Notes: generated from the letters alone by a model not told the origin. 64,000 nt of DNA from an uncultured Mobiluncus sp. (GCF_943914685.1 NZ_CALUCZ010000008.1:1-64000); one strand, 5' to 3'. Shown: positions 33,168 to 41,691, counted from the first letter of the stretch. Numbers and translations are program-made.

Positions 33168-33788
33168 CTAGAGCACGCCGTGATGTTTGGCGGCAGCCTC
33201 GAAGCGGCCTTCGACCTCGGTCCAGTTCACCACGTTCCACCAGGCCTTGACATAGTCAGCCTTGACGTTCAAGTAGTCCAAATAGAAAGCGTGCTCCCAC
33301 ATATCCAGCATGAGCAGCGGAATCTGAGCAATCGGAATGTTCGACTGCTGGTCGAACAACTGGAAGATGACCGGGCGACCCGCCACACTGTCCCAAGCCA
33401 GCACCGCCCAGCCGGAGCCTTGCAGTCCGGTCGCGGCGGCGGTGAAGTGCTTTTGGAAGGCTTCAAAAGAACCGAAGTATTCATCAATCGCTGCCGCGAG
33501 TTCACCGCTGGGTCGGTCGGGGGTGTCGTTAGCCGGACCCATCATCTTCCAAAAAGCCGAGTGGTTAGCGTGTCCGCCCAGGTTGAAAGCGAGGTCCTTT
33601 TCGAGCTGGTTAATCGTGGCAAAGTTGCCGGTCGCGCGGGCTTCTTCGAGCTTTTCCAAAGCCGTGTTCGCGCCGTTCACATAGTTGGCGTGGTGCTTGT
33701 CGTGGTGCAGCTGCATAATCTTGCCGGAGATGTGCGGCTCCAGAGCAGCGTAATCGTAGGGGAGTTCGGGGAGGGTGTAAACCGCCAT
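33168..33788 (-). CDS. sodA: Superoxide dismutase (Fe/Mn)
   Basis: 206 residues, the usual length. It converts superoxide to O2 and H2O2 in the cytoplasm. Metal ligands are visible: His in MQLHHDKHHANYV, His in NHSAFWKMM, and the Asp/His in LDMWEHAFYLDY. ATG start preceded by AGGAAC. Monocistronic with its own terminator. Mn versus Fe preference cannot be read with certainty. Confidence 0.96.
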   Translation of the reverse strand: MAVYTLPELPYDYAALEPHISGKIMQLHHDKHHANYVNGANTALEKLEEARATGNFATINQLEKDLAFNLGGHANHSAFWKMMGPANDTPDRPSGELAAAIDEYFGSFEAFQKHFTAAATGLQGSGWAVLAWDSVAGRPVIFQLFDQQSNIPIAQIPLLMLDMWEHAFYLDYLNVKADYVKAWWNVVNWTEVEGRFEAAAKHHGVL

Positions 33789-33970
33789 GTTTTGTTCCTA
33801 ACTGTTGCAGTCAGATCCGGATTGACCCGACGGCTTGATTCTATCCGAGCATACGCGGGCTGTCTGCGGAGTATCGCCTATAGCAAAATCCGGGCCGTTA
33901 AATTTCTCGCCCAGCCGGTATATATGTAGAATAGTAGGCGCTGCTTTTTGTGCAGAATAACTAAATACCT

Positions 33971-34055
33971 GGAGGATTCGCCTAGTGGCCTATGGCGCAC
34001 GCTTGGAAAGCGTGTTGGGTGCAAGCCCTCGGGGGTTCGAATCCCCCATCCTCCG
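33971..34055 (+). tRNA. tRNA-Ser (anticodon GGA)
   Basis: 85 nt with acceptor stem GGAGGAT/ATCCTCC, discriminator G, anticodon stem CACGC/GCGTG with loop TTGGAAA (anticodon GGA), a long variable arm (GGGTGCAAGCCC) and T arm GGGGG-TTCGAAT-CCCCC. CCA is not encoded. The repeat copy 3 begins 130 bp further on. Confidence 0.96.
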
Positions 34056-34185
34056 CTGGTGGTGATGTCCGGCTTGTGCCGGGCATCATTTTCATTTGCA
34101 CAAGGTCGGTGGGGCGAGACCCGTGACGGCCAGCGGTTTTCGTGGCGAACCTGCCGCCTCCCTGTGTTCTTCGCCTCGCGCCTAG

Positions 34186-34355
34186 CCAAACAGCACCGCG
34201 CAAACGCCGGCAAGAATCAGGGGATACTCGGTTGGTTGCGGATAAATAGTGGGATTTGGGCTGCAGCTGCCAATAATGGCAGCTGCAGCCCAAATCCCAC
34301 CTTATAGCTACGCGCACTCCGCTACCCACCAAGAAACCGCCGGCCAAATCGCCAG
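34186..34355. repeat. Dispersed palindromic intergenic repeat, copy 3
   Basis: The core at 34249-34300 is a perfect 24-bp inverted repeat around loop ATAA: left arm GTGGGATTTGGGCTGCAGCTGCCA, split here as 34249-34260 and 34261-34272. Flanks match copy 4 (GCGCAAACGCCGGC...TCAGGGGATACTCG on the left, CACTCCGC.ACCCACCAA on the right). It lies between tRNA-Ser and the small acidic gene. Confidence 0.88.
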
Positions 34356-34380
34356 GAAACCGCGATTTAGATTCAAGATA

Positions 34381-34411
34381 AAACCGCCTTGGCGTGGTGC
34401 CAAGACGGTTT
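34381..34411 (-). terminator. Terminator-like hairpin after the small acidic gene
   Basis: AAACCG.CTTGGC and GCCAAG.CGGTTT form a 12-bp stem with one internal mismatch and a 5-nt loop. Read on the minus strand it is followed by TTTTATC. It probably ends the gene at 34503-34760 and may work in both directions. Confidence 0.65.
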
Positions 34412-34502
34412 GAATCCGAAATAAGTGAAAGCGGGCTGGCTCTTCCGAGCTGAAAAGCCTAGTGGAACGGCGGCTCCGCCTTCGCTTCCGGTTTACGTTA
34501 TG

Positions 34503-34760
34503 TTACAAGCCCTGGGATTCCATGAGCTCTTCGTAATATTCCTCGTCATAGATGTCTTTCAGCGCTAGGACTTCATCAAGAAGTTCTTGCGTGAGGGGTT
34601 TGTTGTCATTGGTGACTATAGCCGTCACCCCAACGAGAGGGACGAAAATCCCATCTTCTTCAAGGGCGCATAGCATATCGTTGCGCTCCTGTGCGGTAGC
34701 GTAGCCCTCGGCATATAAGTGCTCAAGCAGGGCTGCAACTCTTTTTTCATTCTCATTCAT
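34503..34760 (-). CDS. Small acidic hypothetical protein
   Basis: About 85 residues (88 if TTG 34769 is used). Very acidic and helical, with KRVAALLEHLYAEGYATAQE at the start and DIYDEEYYEELMESQGL at the end. No recognised domain. The ATG at 34760 has GGGA about 9 bases upstream. It sits alone between repeat copy 3 and the toxin-antitoxin pair. Antitoxin-like or DNA-mimic roles are conceivable but unsupported. Confidence 0.55.
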   Translation of the reverse strand: MNENEKRVAALLEHLYAEGYATAQERNDMLCALEEDGIFVPLVGVTAIVTNDNKPLTQELLDEVLALKDIYDEEYYEELMESQGL

Positions 34761-34769
34761 GTCCGTCAA

Positions 34770-35075
34770 TCCCTTTTCGTCCCACCCCAGTTTGCAGGAA
34801 TCTTTTCCGTATTTTACCCGGTTGGGTGTTTACGTTGATGTCTCTACAGGGCGTTGGGAAGGCTGATCTGAATGTGGAATATTTACGCTCATAAGCAGCG
34901 ACTTCCATTTGAACACCATAAATCATCTTCCGTACTGTTTTCCTTTCGCCTTTGGCGCTTACTCTGTCGGGGTTTTGGTTTGTTAGGAAGGGGAGATGGA
35001 CGACAACGGTTCCGAAAACCTGTTTTCAGCGGTAACCCCTTGCCGGTGACGACATTTATGTGACACAATAATCAT
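34770..35075. other. Intergenic region with a possible toxin-antitoxin promoter
   Basis: About 300 bp between divergent genes with no credible ORF. Near its right end TTGCCG (35040-35045) and CACAAT (35064-35069, spacer 18) could form a promoter whose transcript would begin at or beside the GTG of the toxin gene. GTGAC occurs twice (35046-35050 and 35060-35064 region), which may be an operator. Confidence 0.35.
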
Positions 35076-35327
35076 GTGGAAGTGTTCGAATCAGCTCTTA
35101 AACATGGGGTTGACCCGGCAGATGCGCTCTATGTGGTGCAGCACGCTCTACGAAGTTTCCTGATGAGAGAAGACCCGAGGAAAGTCCTGTACCTGGGCTT
35201 TTCTTCCAGTGGGCAAGCCTTAGAAGTTGTGACTGCTGAGACAGAGCTTTTCGGCGAGGCTTTGATTCATTCGATGCCTATGCGCAAGAGGTATCAAAAA
35301 CTGATGGAAGGAGGACGAGATGAGTGA
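35076..35327 (+). CDS. Toxin-like protein of a type II toxin-antitoxin pair
   Basis: 83 residues from GTG 35076. The start VFESALKHGVDPADALYVVQHAL, the strand KVLYLGFSSSGQALEVVTAE and the end LIHSMPMRKRYQKLM match a common actinobacterial toxin of the BrnT/RelE-like size class. I cannot place it in a named family with certainty. The stop overlaps the next gene by 8 bases, so expression is coupled. Toxin-first order is less common than antitoxin-first. Confidence 0.68.
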   Translation: MEVFESALKHGVDPADALYVVQHALRSFLMREDPRKVLYLGFSSSGQALEVVTAETELFGEALIHSMPMRKRYQKLMEGGRDE

Positions 35328-35613
35328 CATGCGGATAAGGAAATTTGACGAACTTTCCCCGGAGGAAGCAGAAATGCTGGAGCGTGACGTAGCTGAGGCT
35401 GAACGTGGTTACAGCATGGCGCAGCTTGACGCGGGTGAGAAACGGATGCGTGGTCGTCCTCTGAGTGTGGGAGATAGCCCTGCTGTCAAGGTACTGCGGG
35501 TGCGCATCGACCAGGAGCGTGATGCAAAACTTAGTAAATATATGAATGAGCACCACCTGACCCAGAGTGCTGCGGTGCGCGATTTACTGGATAAGGCACT
35601 GGCAGAAGTCTAG
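35320..35613 (+). CDS. Ribbon-helix-helix-type antitoxin
   Basis: 97 residues. The C-terminal 45 residues fit an RHH (CopG/MetJ) DNA-binding fold: VKVLRVRIDQERDAKLSKYM followed by HHLTQSAAVRDLLDKAL. The acidic N-terminal half (RKFDELSPEEAEMLERDVAE) would wrap the toxin. ATG at 35320 lies inside the toxin gene, with GGAGGA just upstream. It likely neutralises the toxin and represses the operon. A repeat copy begins about 20 bases after the stop. Confidence 0.78.
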   Translation: MSDMRIRKFDELSPEEAEMLERDVAEAERGYSMAQLDAGEKRMRGRPLSVGDSPAVKVLRVRIDQERDAKLSKYMNEHHLTQSAAVRDLLDKALAEV

Positions 35614-35633
35614 GGACCCCAGCAGCGGCCCCG

Positions 35634-35812
35634 CGCTTAGCCAAACACACCGCGCAAACGTCGGCGAGAGTCAGGGGATACTCGCTCGGTTGTGCCTAAA
35701 AGGGGAGAATAGCCGGGTAGCTGCCAATAATGGCAGCTACCCGGCTATTCTCCCCCTATAATCCACGCTCACTCCGCAACCCACCAACAAACCGCCGACC
35801 AACTCCCCGGGG
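35634..35812. repeat. Dispersed palindromic intergenic repeat, copy 4
   Basis: The core at 35702-35755 is a perfect 25-bp inverted repeat around loop ATAA. The inner part GGTAGCTGCCA/TGGCAGCTACC is shared in type with the other copies. The outer GGGGAGAATAGCC/GGCTATTCTCCCC is not seen in them. The flanks align with copy 3 over more than 60 bases on each side. Confidence 0.88.
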
Positions 35813-35849
35813 GGCTCCGAAAGCCCAATTTCCAAAAAAATCCCAAATA

Positions 35850-35909
35850 AAACCTATTTAAACGTTCCGGTATGCCATATATGGCACACCGACCCGTTTA
35901 AATCGGTTT
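35850..35909. promoter_or_regulatory. 60-nt nested palindrome upstream of the opp operon
   Basis: The outer arms AAACCTATTTAAACG and CGTTTAAATCGGTTT match in 14 of 15 positions. After a 3-nt unpaired step on each side, the inner CGGTATGCCATA and TATGGCACACCG match in 11 of 12 with no loop. No T-run follows, so it is not a typical terminator. It may be a protein-binding site or a recombination site. Confidence 0.6.
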
Positions 35910-35926
35910 AACGCACTATCGGCGCG

Positions 35927-35981
35927 GACCAGAGCCGAATCAGAGCAGGACCAAAGCTGCACCAGAGCCGGACCAAAGGTA
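35927..35981. repeat. Five tandem 11-bp units upstream of oppA
   Basis: Units are GACCAGAGCCG, AATCAGAGCAG, GACCAAAGCTG, CACCAGAGCCG and GACCAAAGGTA. The 11-bp spacing is about one helical turn, so all units face one side of the DNA, as in arrays of regulator sites. The oppA start is 134 bp further on. The intervening AT-rich DNA (35990-36040) probably holds the promoter. With copy 4 and the palindrome this accounts for most of the 500-bp gap. Confidence 0.65.
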
Positions 35982-36115
35982 AAAGATGGGTATGTTTTTA
36001 GTTATATTTAGGTTTTGCCTGTAAACTAGCCTCGTGCCACAAAAGTGGTATTACCCGAAAGTTCAGCGATGGCGCTGATGGCGCCAAGCTGAGGATATCT
36101 TTGGAGGCTAACCTC

Positions 36116-37771
36116 GTGAAGAAGCAACTAACTGCCATCGCTGCTGCGGCAGCCCTGGCATTGACGATGACTGCTTGCAGCTCTGGCTCGGACGGCGGCA
36201 GCGCTGATGGCAAAACTGATCCCAACGCGGTAATCGTTGGTAATAATTCCGAGCCTCAACGCCCGCTGGTTCCGGCTGACACTAATGAGACCGGTGGCGG
36301 CTTGATTCTGGACCACATTTTTGCTGGCCTGGAATACTACGATGTCAAAGGCAACCCTCAGATGGAAGTTGCTGAATCTATCAAGTCTGACGACAACCAG
36401 AACTGGACCATTAAAATCAAGGGCGATACCAAGTTCTCGGATGGCACTCCGGTGACTTCCAAGTCTTTCGTGGACGCCTGGAACCAGTCTGTGAAGCAAA
36501 GCATGCTCAACGCCAGCTTCTTTGAGTCCATTCAGGGCTATGACGAAGCGCTGAAAGTTGCGGAAGCCGCCATTGAAGCTGACAAAGAGAATGGGGTTGG
36601 CGACATGGATATGAGCGGCCTGAAGGTAGTGGATGACACCACCTTCACCGTGGCTTTGAACCAGCCGGAATCTGACTTCCCGCTGCGTTTAGGCTACTCG
36701 GCGTTCTATCCGCTACCGGAAGCCGGTATCGGCGACCGAGCCAAGGTCAAGGCCTACGGTGCAAACCCCATTACCAACGGTCCCTACCTGGTGAAAAAGG
36801 ATTCCTGGAAGCACAACGAACAAATTGAGCTGATCCCGAACCCGGACTACAAGGGTGACCGCATGCCGAAGAACGGCGGGGTGACCTTCAAGTTCTACTC
36901 CACCCAGGACGCGGCATATAACGACTTGCAGTCGGGCGCTTTGGACGTGTTGGACGCTATTCCGGACTCCGCGTTCGGAACCTACCAGGATGAGTTGGGC
37001 GACCGCTCGGTCAACGAGCCTTCCGCTATCTTCCAGTCCTTCACCTTCCCGAAGTCTGATGCTCGTTTCCAAGGCGAGGCCGGTGCCTTGCGTATGCAGG
37101 CTATCTCGATGGCGATTAACCGTGAAGAAATCTGCAAGACCATCTTCCAGGACACTCGTACCCCCGCCATTGACTTCATTGCGCCGGTTATCCCCGGTCA
37201 CAACGATTCGCTGAAGGGTAACGAGGTACTGAAGTTCAACCCGGAAAAGGCTAAGGAACTGTGGAAGCAGGCTGACGCGATTGAACCGTGGACTGGCGAT
37301 TTGCAACTGGCATACAACTCTGATGGTGGCCACCAGGCATGGGTTGACGCGACGATGAACTCCATTAAGAACAATCTGGGTATTAATGCCAAGGGTGCTC
37401 CTTACCCGGACTTCAAGTCCATTCGTAACGAAGTCACCGACCGCACCATTAAGACGGCGTTCCGTACCGGTTGGCAGGCAGACTACCCCTCGCCTTACAA
37501 CTTCCTCGGTCCGCTTTATCGCACCGGCGGTTCGGCTAACGACGGCGATTACTCCAACCCTGATTTCGACAATCTGCTCAAGCAGGCTCTGAACACCTCT
37601 GATCAGAAGGAAGCCTTTAAGATTTACGACCAGGCTCAGGAAATCCTGATGAAGGAATTGCCGACGATTCCGCTGTGGTACTCCAACGTCAACGGCGGTT
37701 GGGCAGAAGGCGTGCAGGGCGTCCAGTTCGACTGGCACTCCAAGCCGCTGTACTTCGACATCACCAAGTAA
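36116..37771 (+). CDS. oppA: Oligopeptide/dipeptide ABC transporter substrate-binding lipoprotein
   Basis: About 551 residues from GTG 36116, chosen because GGAGG lies 8 bases upstream. A TTG at 36101 overlaps this RBS. Lipoprotein signal with LTMTAC puts the acylated Cys at residue 21. SBP family 5 features: LILDHIFAGLEYYDVKGNPQ, WTIKIKGDTKFSDGTPVTSKSF and a C-terminal ELPTIPLWYSN. It captures peptides outside the cell for the permease encoded next. A hairpin between this gene and oppB could lower expression of the later genes. Confidence 0.94.
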   Translation: MKKQLTAIAAAAALALTMTACSSGSDGGSADGKTDPNAVIVGNNSEPQRPLVPADTNETGGGLILDHIFAGLEYYDVKGNPQMEVAESIKSDDNQNWTIKIKGDTKFSDGTPVTSKSFVDAWNQSVKQSMLNASFFESIQGYDEALKVAEAAIEADKENGVGDMDMSGLKVVDDTTFTVALNQPESDFPLRLGYSAFYPLPEAGIGDRAKVKAYGANPITNGPYLVKKDSWKHNEQIELIPNPDYKGDRMPKNGGVTFKFYSTQDAAYNDLQSGALDVLDAIPDSAFGTYQDELGDRSVNEPSAIFQSFTFPKSDARFQGEAGALRMQAISMAINREEICKTIFQDTRTPAIDFIAPVIPGHNDSLKGNEVLKFNPEKAKELWKQADAIEPWTGDLQLAYNSDGGHQAWVDATMNSIKNNLGINAKGAPYPDFKSIRNEVTDRTIKTAFRTGWQADYPSPYNFLGPLYRTGGSANDGDYSNPDFDNLLKQALNTSDQKEAFKIYDQAQEILMKELPTIPLWYSNVNGGWAEGVQGVQFDWHSKPLYFDITK

Positions 37772-37836
37772 TTTGGCGATAATTTGAGCTTGACTTGACG
37801 CGTCGAAAGACCGCCAAAAAGCCTGAAAATTGAACG

Positions 37837-37876
37837 ACTGCGGCCTGGGTGGGAAAAATCACTCCCAGGCCGCAGT
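37837..37876 (+). terminator. Hairpin between oppA and oppB (attenuator)
   Basis: ACTGCGGCCTGGG and CCCAGGCCGCAGT make a perfect 13-bp stem with a 14-nt loop, followed by TACGTTTTC. The weak T-run suggests partial termination or 3'-end protection, which would give more binding protein than permease. Confidence 0.75.
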
Positions 37877-37940
37877 TACGTTTTCACTACCTTATCGGGG
37901 TAGAATCATTGGGTTATTTCGATTTTGACAAGGAGGCGCC

Positions 37941-38867
37941 GTGGGACGATATCTCGGCCGCAGGCTCCTGCAGATTATTCCAGTGATGCTGGGTGCGACG
38001 CTGCTCATCTACGCGCTGGTGTTCCTGATGCCAGGTGATCCGATTCAAGCTTTGGGCGGCGATCGTGGTTTGAGTGAGGCCGCCGCTGCCGCTATGCGCC
38101 GGCGTTACCATCTGGATCAGCCATTCATCGTGCAATATCTGCTCTATCTGAAAGGCATCTTTACTCTAGACTTCGGGCTGACGTTCTCAGGTCGGGAAGT
38201 CACCGAAGTTATGGCTTCGGCTTTCCCCGTGACGATTAAGCTGGCTCTGATGGCTTTGGCGTTCGAAGCACTCTTTGGGATTGTGTTTGGGACGATTGCG
38301 GGTCTGAAGCGCGGGGGTATTTTTGACGCCACGGTTTTGGTGGTTTCGCTGTTCGTCATTGCCGTGCCGACTTTCGTCATTGGTTTCGTGATGCAGTTCC
38401 TCATAGGGGTGAAGCTGGGGTGGCTACCCACTACCGTGGGGGCAAACACATCTTTCGAAAGGCTGCTGATGCCTGCCATCGTTTTGGGGGCGGTGTCTTT
38501 CGCGTATGTGCTGCGTTTGACCCGCCAATCCGTGTCCGAGACCGTGTCGGCCGACCATGTGCGTACCGCTTATGCCAAGGGTCTGCGTCCCGGACGAGTT
38601 ATTCGGGTACATATCCTGCGTAACTCGCTGATTCCGGTCGCGACTTTCCTGGGCGCTGACCTGGGGGCGCTGATGGGTGGAGCCATCGTGACCGAGGGTA
38701 TTTTTGCCATCAACGGGGTGGGCGGCAATATTTACCAAGCCATTATCAAAGGCGAACCTGCCACAGTCGTCTCCTTTACCACCGTACTGGTGATGGTCTA
38801 CATCTTGGCGAACCTCATCGTCGACCTGACATACGCCCTCCTGGACCCGCGGATTCGCTACGAGTAA
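37941..38867 (+). CDS. oppB: Oligopeptide ABC transporter permease (OppB type)
   Basis: 308 residues, six membrane helices. N-terminal RYLGRRLLQIIPVMLGATLLI is typical of OppB. The EAA loop for contact with the ATPase reads DHVRTAYAKGLRPGRVIRVH. GTG start with AAGGAGG upstream. oppC begins 11 bases after the stop. Confidence 0.94.
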   Translation: MGRYLGRRLLQIIPVMLGATLLIYALVFLMPGDPIQALGGDRGLSEAAAAAMRRRYHLDQPFIVQYLLYLKGIFTLDFGLTFSGREVTEVMASAFPVTIKLALMALAFEALFGIVFGTIAGLKRGGIFDATVLVVSLFVIAVPTFVIGFVMQFLIGVKLGWLPTTVGANTSFERLLMPAIVLGAVSFAYVLRLTRQSVSETVSADHVRTAYAKGLRPGRVIRVHILRNSLIPVATFLGADLGALMGGAIVTEGIFAINGVGGNIYQAIIKGEPATVVSFTTVLVMVYILANLIVDLTYALLDPRIRYE

Positions 38868-38878
38868 GGAGGGGGAAC

Positions 38879-39847
38879 ATGGCAAACGAAAACGAGAACA
38901 CTGTGGAAACGAAAACTTTGCCCGGACAGTCCCACTACGTTTCGGAAATCGACGAAACCGGTCTGGGGGCGGTAGATGCCGTAGCCGACGACCGCGCTCC
39001 CTCCTCCATGTGGGGAGAGGCGTGGAAGTACCTGCGCAAACGTCCCCTGTTTTGGGTGGCGGCCGCCATTATTTTGTTCGCTGTGATGCTGGCGGCTTTC
39101 CCCAGCCTGTTCACCAGCGTGGATCCGAAGTTTTGCGAGCTAAAGAACTCTTACGGTCAACCCAGTGCCGGACACCCGTTCGGGTTTGACCGGCAGGGTT
39201 GCGACATTATGGCGCGTACCGTTTACGGGGCGCGCGCCTCTGTAATCGTGGGAATCTTAACCACCGTGGTGGTGGTGCTCATAGGCGGCACGTTCGGAAC
39301 CTTGGCAGGATTCTTTGGCGGCTGGTTGGACACAATCCTCTCCCGTATCACCGACATTATTTTCGCGGTACCATTCCTGCTGGCAGCCATCGTGGTTATG
39401 CAGATGTTCAGGGAAAACCGCACCATCTTTACGGTAGTTTTGGTGTTGGCGGTGTTTGGGTGGCCGCAAATCGCGCGTATTACCCGCGGGGCCGTGATGC
39501 AAACCAAGAACGAGGAATTCGTCAACGCTGCCAAGGCTTTAGGCGAAAGTAAGGTTCGTATCATCTTGCGTCACATCGTGCCTAACGCGACCGCTCCGAT
39601 GATTGTTTACGCCACCGTGGCTCTGGGGACGTTCATTGTGTCAGAAGCGACGCTGTCCTTCCTGGGTGTCGGCCTGCCTTCTGACGTGGTCAGCTGGGGT
39701 GGAGATATTTCCCGCGCTCAGTCCGCACTGCGTCAAAACCCGTCAGTCCTGTTCTATCCGGCTGGCGCGCTGGCTATGACCGTTTTGAGCTTCATCATGA
39801 TGGGTGACGTGGTTCGCGATGCCCTCGATCCGAAAGCGAGGAAGTAA
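38879..39847 (+). CDS. oppC: Oligopeptide ABC transporter permease (OppC type)
   Basis: 322 residues. A polar N-terminal extension of about 45 residues precedes TM1 (PLFWVAAAIILFAVMLAAF). The permease part has the HPFGFDRQGCDIMARTVYGAR signature and the EAA loop EFVNAAKALGESKVRIILRH. It forms the channel with OppB. ATG preceded by AAGGAGGG. The ATPase gene starts 2 bases after the stop. Confidence 0.94.
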   Translation: MANENENTVETKTLPGQSHYVSEIDETGLGAVDAVADDRAPSSMWGEAWKYLRKRPLFWVAAAIILFAVMLAAFPSLFTSVDPKFCELKNSYGQPSAGHPFGFDRQGCDIMARTVYGARASVIVGILTTVVVVLIGGTFGTLAGFFGGWLDTILSRITDIIFAVPFLLAAIVVMQMFRENRTIFTVVLVLAVFGWPQIARITRGAVMQTKNEEFVNAAKALGESKVRIILRHIVPNATAPMIVYATVALGTFIVSEATLSFLGVGLPSDVVSWGGDISRAQSALRQNPSVLFYPAGALAMTVLSFIMMGDVVRDALDPKARK

Positions 39848-39849
39848 CG

Positions 39850-41691
39850 TTGAGTGACAATGCAAAGAACCTCAGCGAGGCCGCAGCCGAAGCCTCGGGA
39901 ATGCCGGTATTAACTCAGGAACTGGAGGGTGCCGATCAGCCGGCTACCGCCGCCGAGATGGAAGCGACCAAAGATGAGCTGATTCTGCGTTCGGCATCTT
40001 ACGCGGCCGTGAAAGCGGGCTCGACCGTGCCCCTGCTGGAAGTCGTCGATTTGGAAGTCGCTTTCCAATCCTCCACCGGTATGGTTCCCGCTGTGCGTAA
40101 AGCCAACTTCTGTGTTTATCCCGGCCAGACCATCGCTATTGTGGGCGAGTCCGGGTCCGGTAAGTCTACTGCGGCCTCCGCCATCATCGGGTTGCTTCCT
40201 GGTACGGGCAAGGTCGTGGGCGGCAAGATTCTGTTCCAAGGTCACGACATCACCAGTTTGGGGCGGCGCCAATACGTTGAGCTGCGTGGTTCGCATATCG
40301 GCATGGTGCCCCAAGACCCCATGTCAAACTTGAACCCGGTGTGGAAGATTGGTTTCCAGGTGCGCGAAGCGCTGCGGGCTAACGGAAAAGCCAAAGGTCA
40401 TGAGAATGACCGCGTGGTGGAACTGCTGGAGGAAGCGGGACTTCCGGACGCGAAACGGCGCGCGAAACAATACCCCCACGAATTTTCCGGCGGAATGCGC
40501 CAACGTGCCCTCATCGCCATTGGCTTGGCTGCCGATCCGCGGTTGTTGATTGCCGATGAACCGACTTCCGCCCTGGACGTCACGGTGCAGCGGCGTATTC
40601 TCGACCACCTGCAGAATCAGACGCACGAGCGCGGTACCTCGGTCCTGTTTATTACGCACGACTTGGGTCTGGCAGCGGAACGGGCTTCGCACCTCGTCGT
40701 CATGCACCGGGGGCGGGTGGTGGAATCCGGCCCGGCTCTGGACATTTTGAAACAGCCGCAGCACCCCTACACGAAGCGCCTGGTCAGCGCCGCGCCGTCC
40801 CTGGCTTCGCACCGTATCCAAGCGGCTAAAGACCGCGGTGAAGTTTCTGACGAGCTGCTGACTTTCGGAGCCAGCCGGGAGGAATACAAGGAAGAAATTA
40901 TCCGGGTCGAAAACCTGACCAGGATTTTTGACGTGCGCGGGGCGAAAGGCGCGGCTAAGAAGCTCAAGGCAGTTGACAATGTGTCCTTTGGCCTGCGTAA
41001 AGGCACGACTTTGGCGCTGGTGGGCGAATCCGGTTCCGGGAAATCCACGGTGGCGAACATTATTTTGAACCTGCTGGACCCCACTTCGGGCAAGGTTTAT
41101 TACGAAGGCATCGACCTGTCGACCCTGAACAAACGCGAACTGTTTGATCTGCGGGCGAAAATGCAGGTCGTTTTCCAAAACCCCTATGGTTCGCTCGACC
41201 CCATGTTCAGCGTCTACCGCTGTATCGAGGAACCGCTGCTGGTGCATCGGAAAGGCGACCGGAAAGCTCGTGAGGAGCGCGTGGCTCAGCTGTTGGACGC
41301 GGTAGCTCTGCCGCGTTCGGCGATGCGCCGCTACCCCGGAGAGCTGTCCGGCGGTCAGCGTCAGCGCGTCGCGATTGCCCGAGCGTTGGCGTTGCGTCCC
41401 GAGATTATCGTTTTGGACGAGGCCGTTTCCGCCTTGGACGTGTTGGTGCAGGAACAGATTTTGCAGCTGTTGGCTGAGATTCAGCACCGGGAGCACATCA
41501 GTTACCTGTTCATCACCCATGACCTGGCGGTGGTGCGTCAGATGGCTGATGACGTGGTGGTGATGCAGGAGGGTCGGGTCATGGAAACCGGTTTGACTGA
41601 CGAAATCTTTGACCACCCGGCCGAGGCTTACACCAGGGATTTGATTGACGCGATTCCCGGCGCCAAGATTCCGTTGTTCACCGGCGAGTAA
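39850..41691 (+). CDS. oppDF: Fused oligopeptide ABC transporter ATPase (OppD-OppF)
   Basis: 613 residues joining two ATP-binding subunits. N-terminal ABC (about 55-320): Walker A VGESGSGKST, signature FSGGMRQRA, Walker B LLIADEPTSALD. C-terminal ABC (about 350-610): Walker A VGESGSGKST, signature LSGGQRQRVAIARAL, Walker B IIVLDEAVSALD. Both have oligopeptide-type C-terminal elements after the H-loop. TTG start, with AGGAAG 8 bases upstream, 2 bases after oppC. It ends the opp operon. The fusion is common in actinobacteria. Confidence 0.94.
   Translation: MSDNAKNLSEAAAEASGMPVLTQELEGADQPATAAEMEATKDELILRSASYAAVKAGSTVPLLEVVDLEVAFQSSTGMVPAVRKANFCVYPGQTIAIVGESGSGKSTAASAIIGLLPGTGKVVGGKILFQGHDITSLGRRQYVELRGSHIGMVPQDPMSNLNPVWKIGFQVREALRANGKAKGHENDRVVELLEEAGLPDAKRRAKQYPHEFSGGMRQRALIAIGLAADPRLLIADEPTSALDVTVQRRILDHLQNQTHERGTSVLFITHDLGLAAERASHLVVMHRGRVVESGPALDILKQPQHPYTKRLVSAAPSLASHRIQAAKDRGEVSDELLTFGASREEYKEEIIRVENLTRIFDVRGAKGAAKKLKAVDNVSFGLRKGTTLALVGESGSGKSTVANIILNLLDPTSGKVYYEGIDLSTLNKRELFDLRAKMQVVFQNPYGSLDPMFSVYRCIEEPLLVHRKGDRKAREERVAQLLDAVALPRSAMRRYPGELSGGQRQRVAIARALALRPEIIVLDEAVSALDVLVQEQILQLLAEIQHREHISYLFITHDLAVVRQMADDVVVMQEGRVMETGLTDEIFDHPAEAYTRDLIDAIPGAKIPLFTGE

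Noticed and set aside
34872..35063. 63-codon ORF before the toxin gene
   Set aside because: No RBS, no domain, atypical composition, and it occupies the likely TA promoter region.
164..35755. The recurring palindromes as a CRISPR array
   Set aside because: The copies are kilobases apart, are themselves palindromic with variable arms, and have no regular spacers. No cas genes are present.
35850..35909. Palindrome as a chromosome dif site
   Set aside because: Too long, no recognisable XerC/XerD arms with 6-8 nt centre, and no match to the actinobacterial dif pattern I know.
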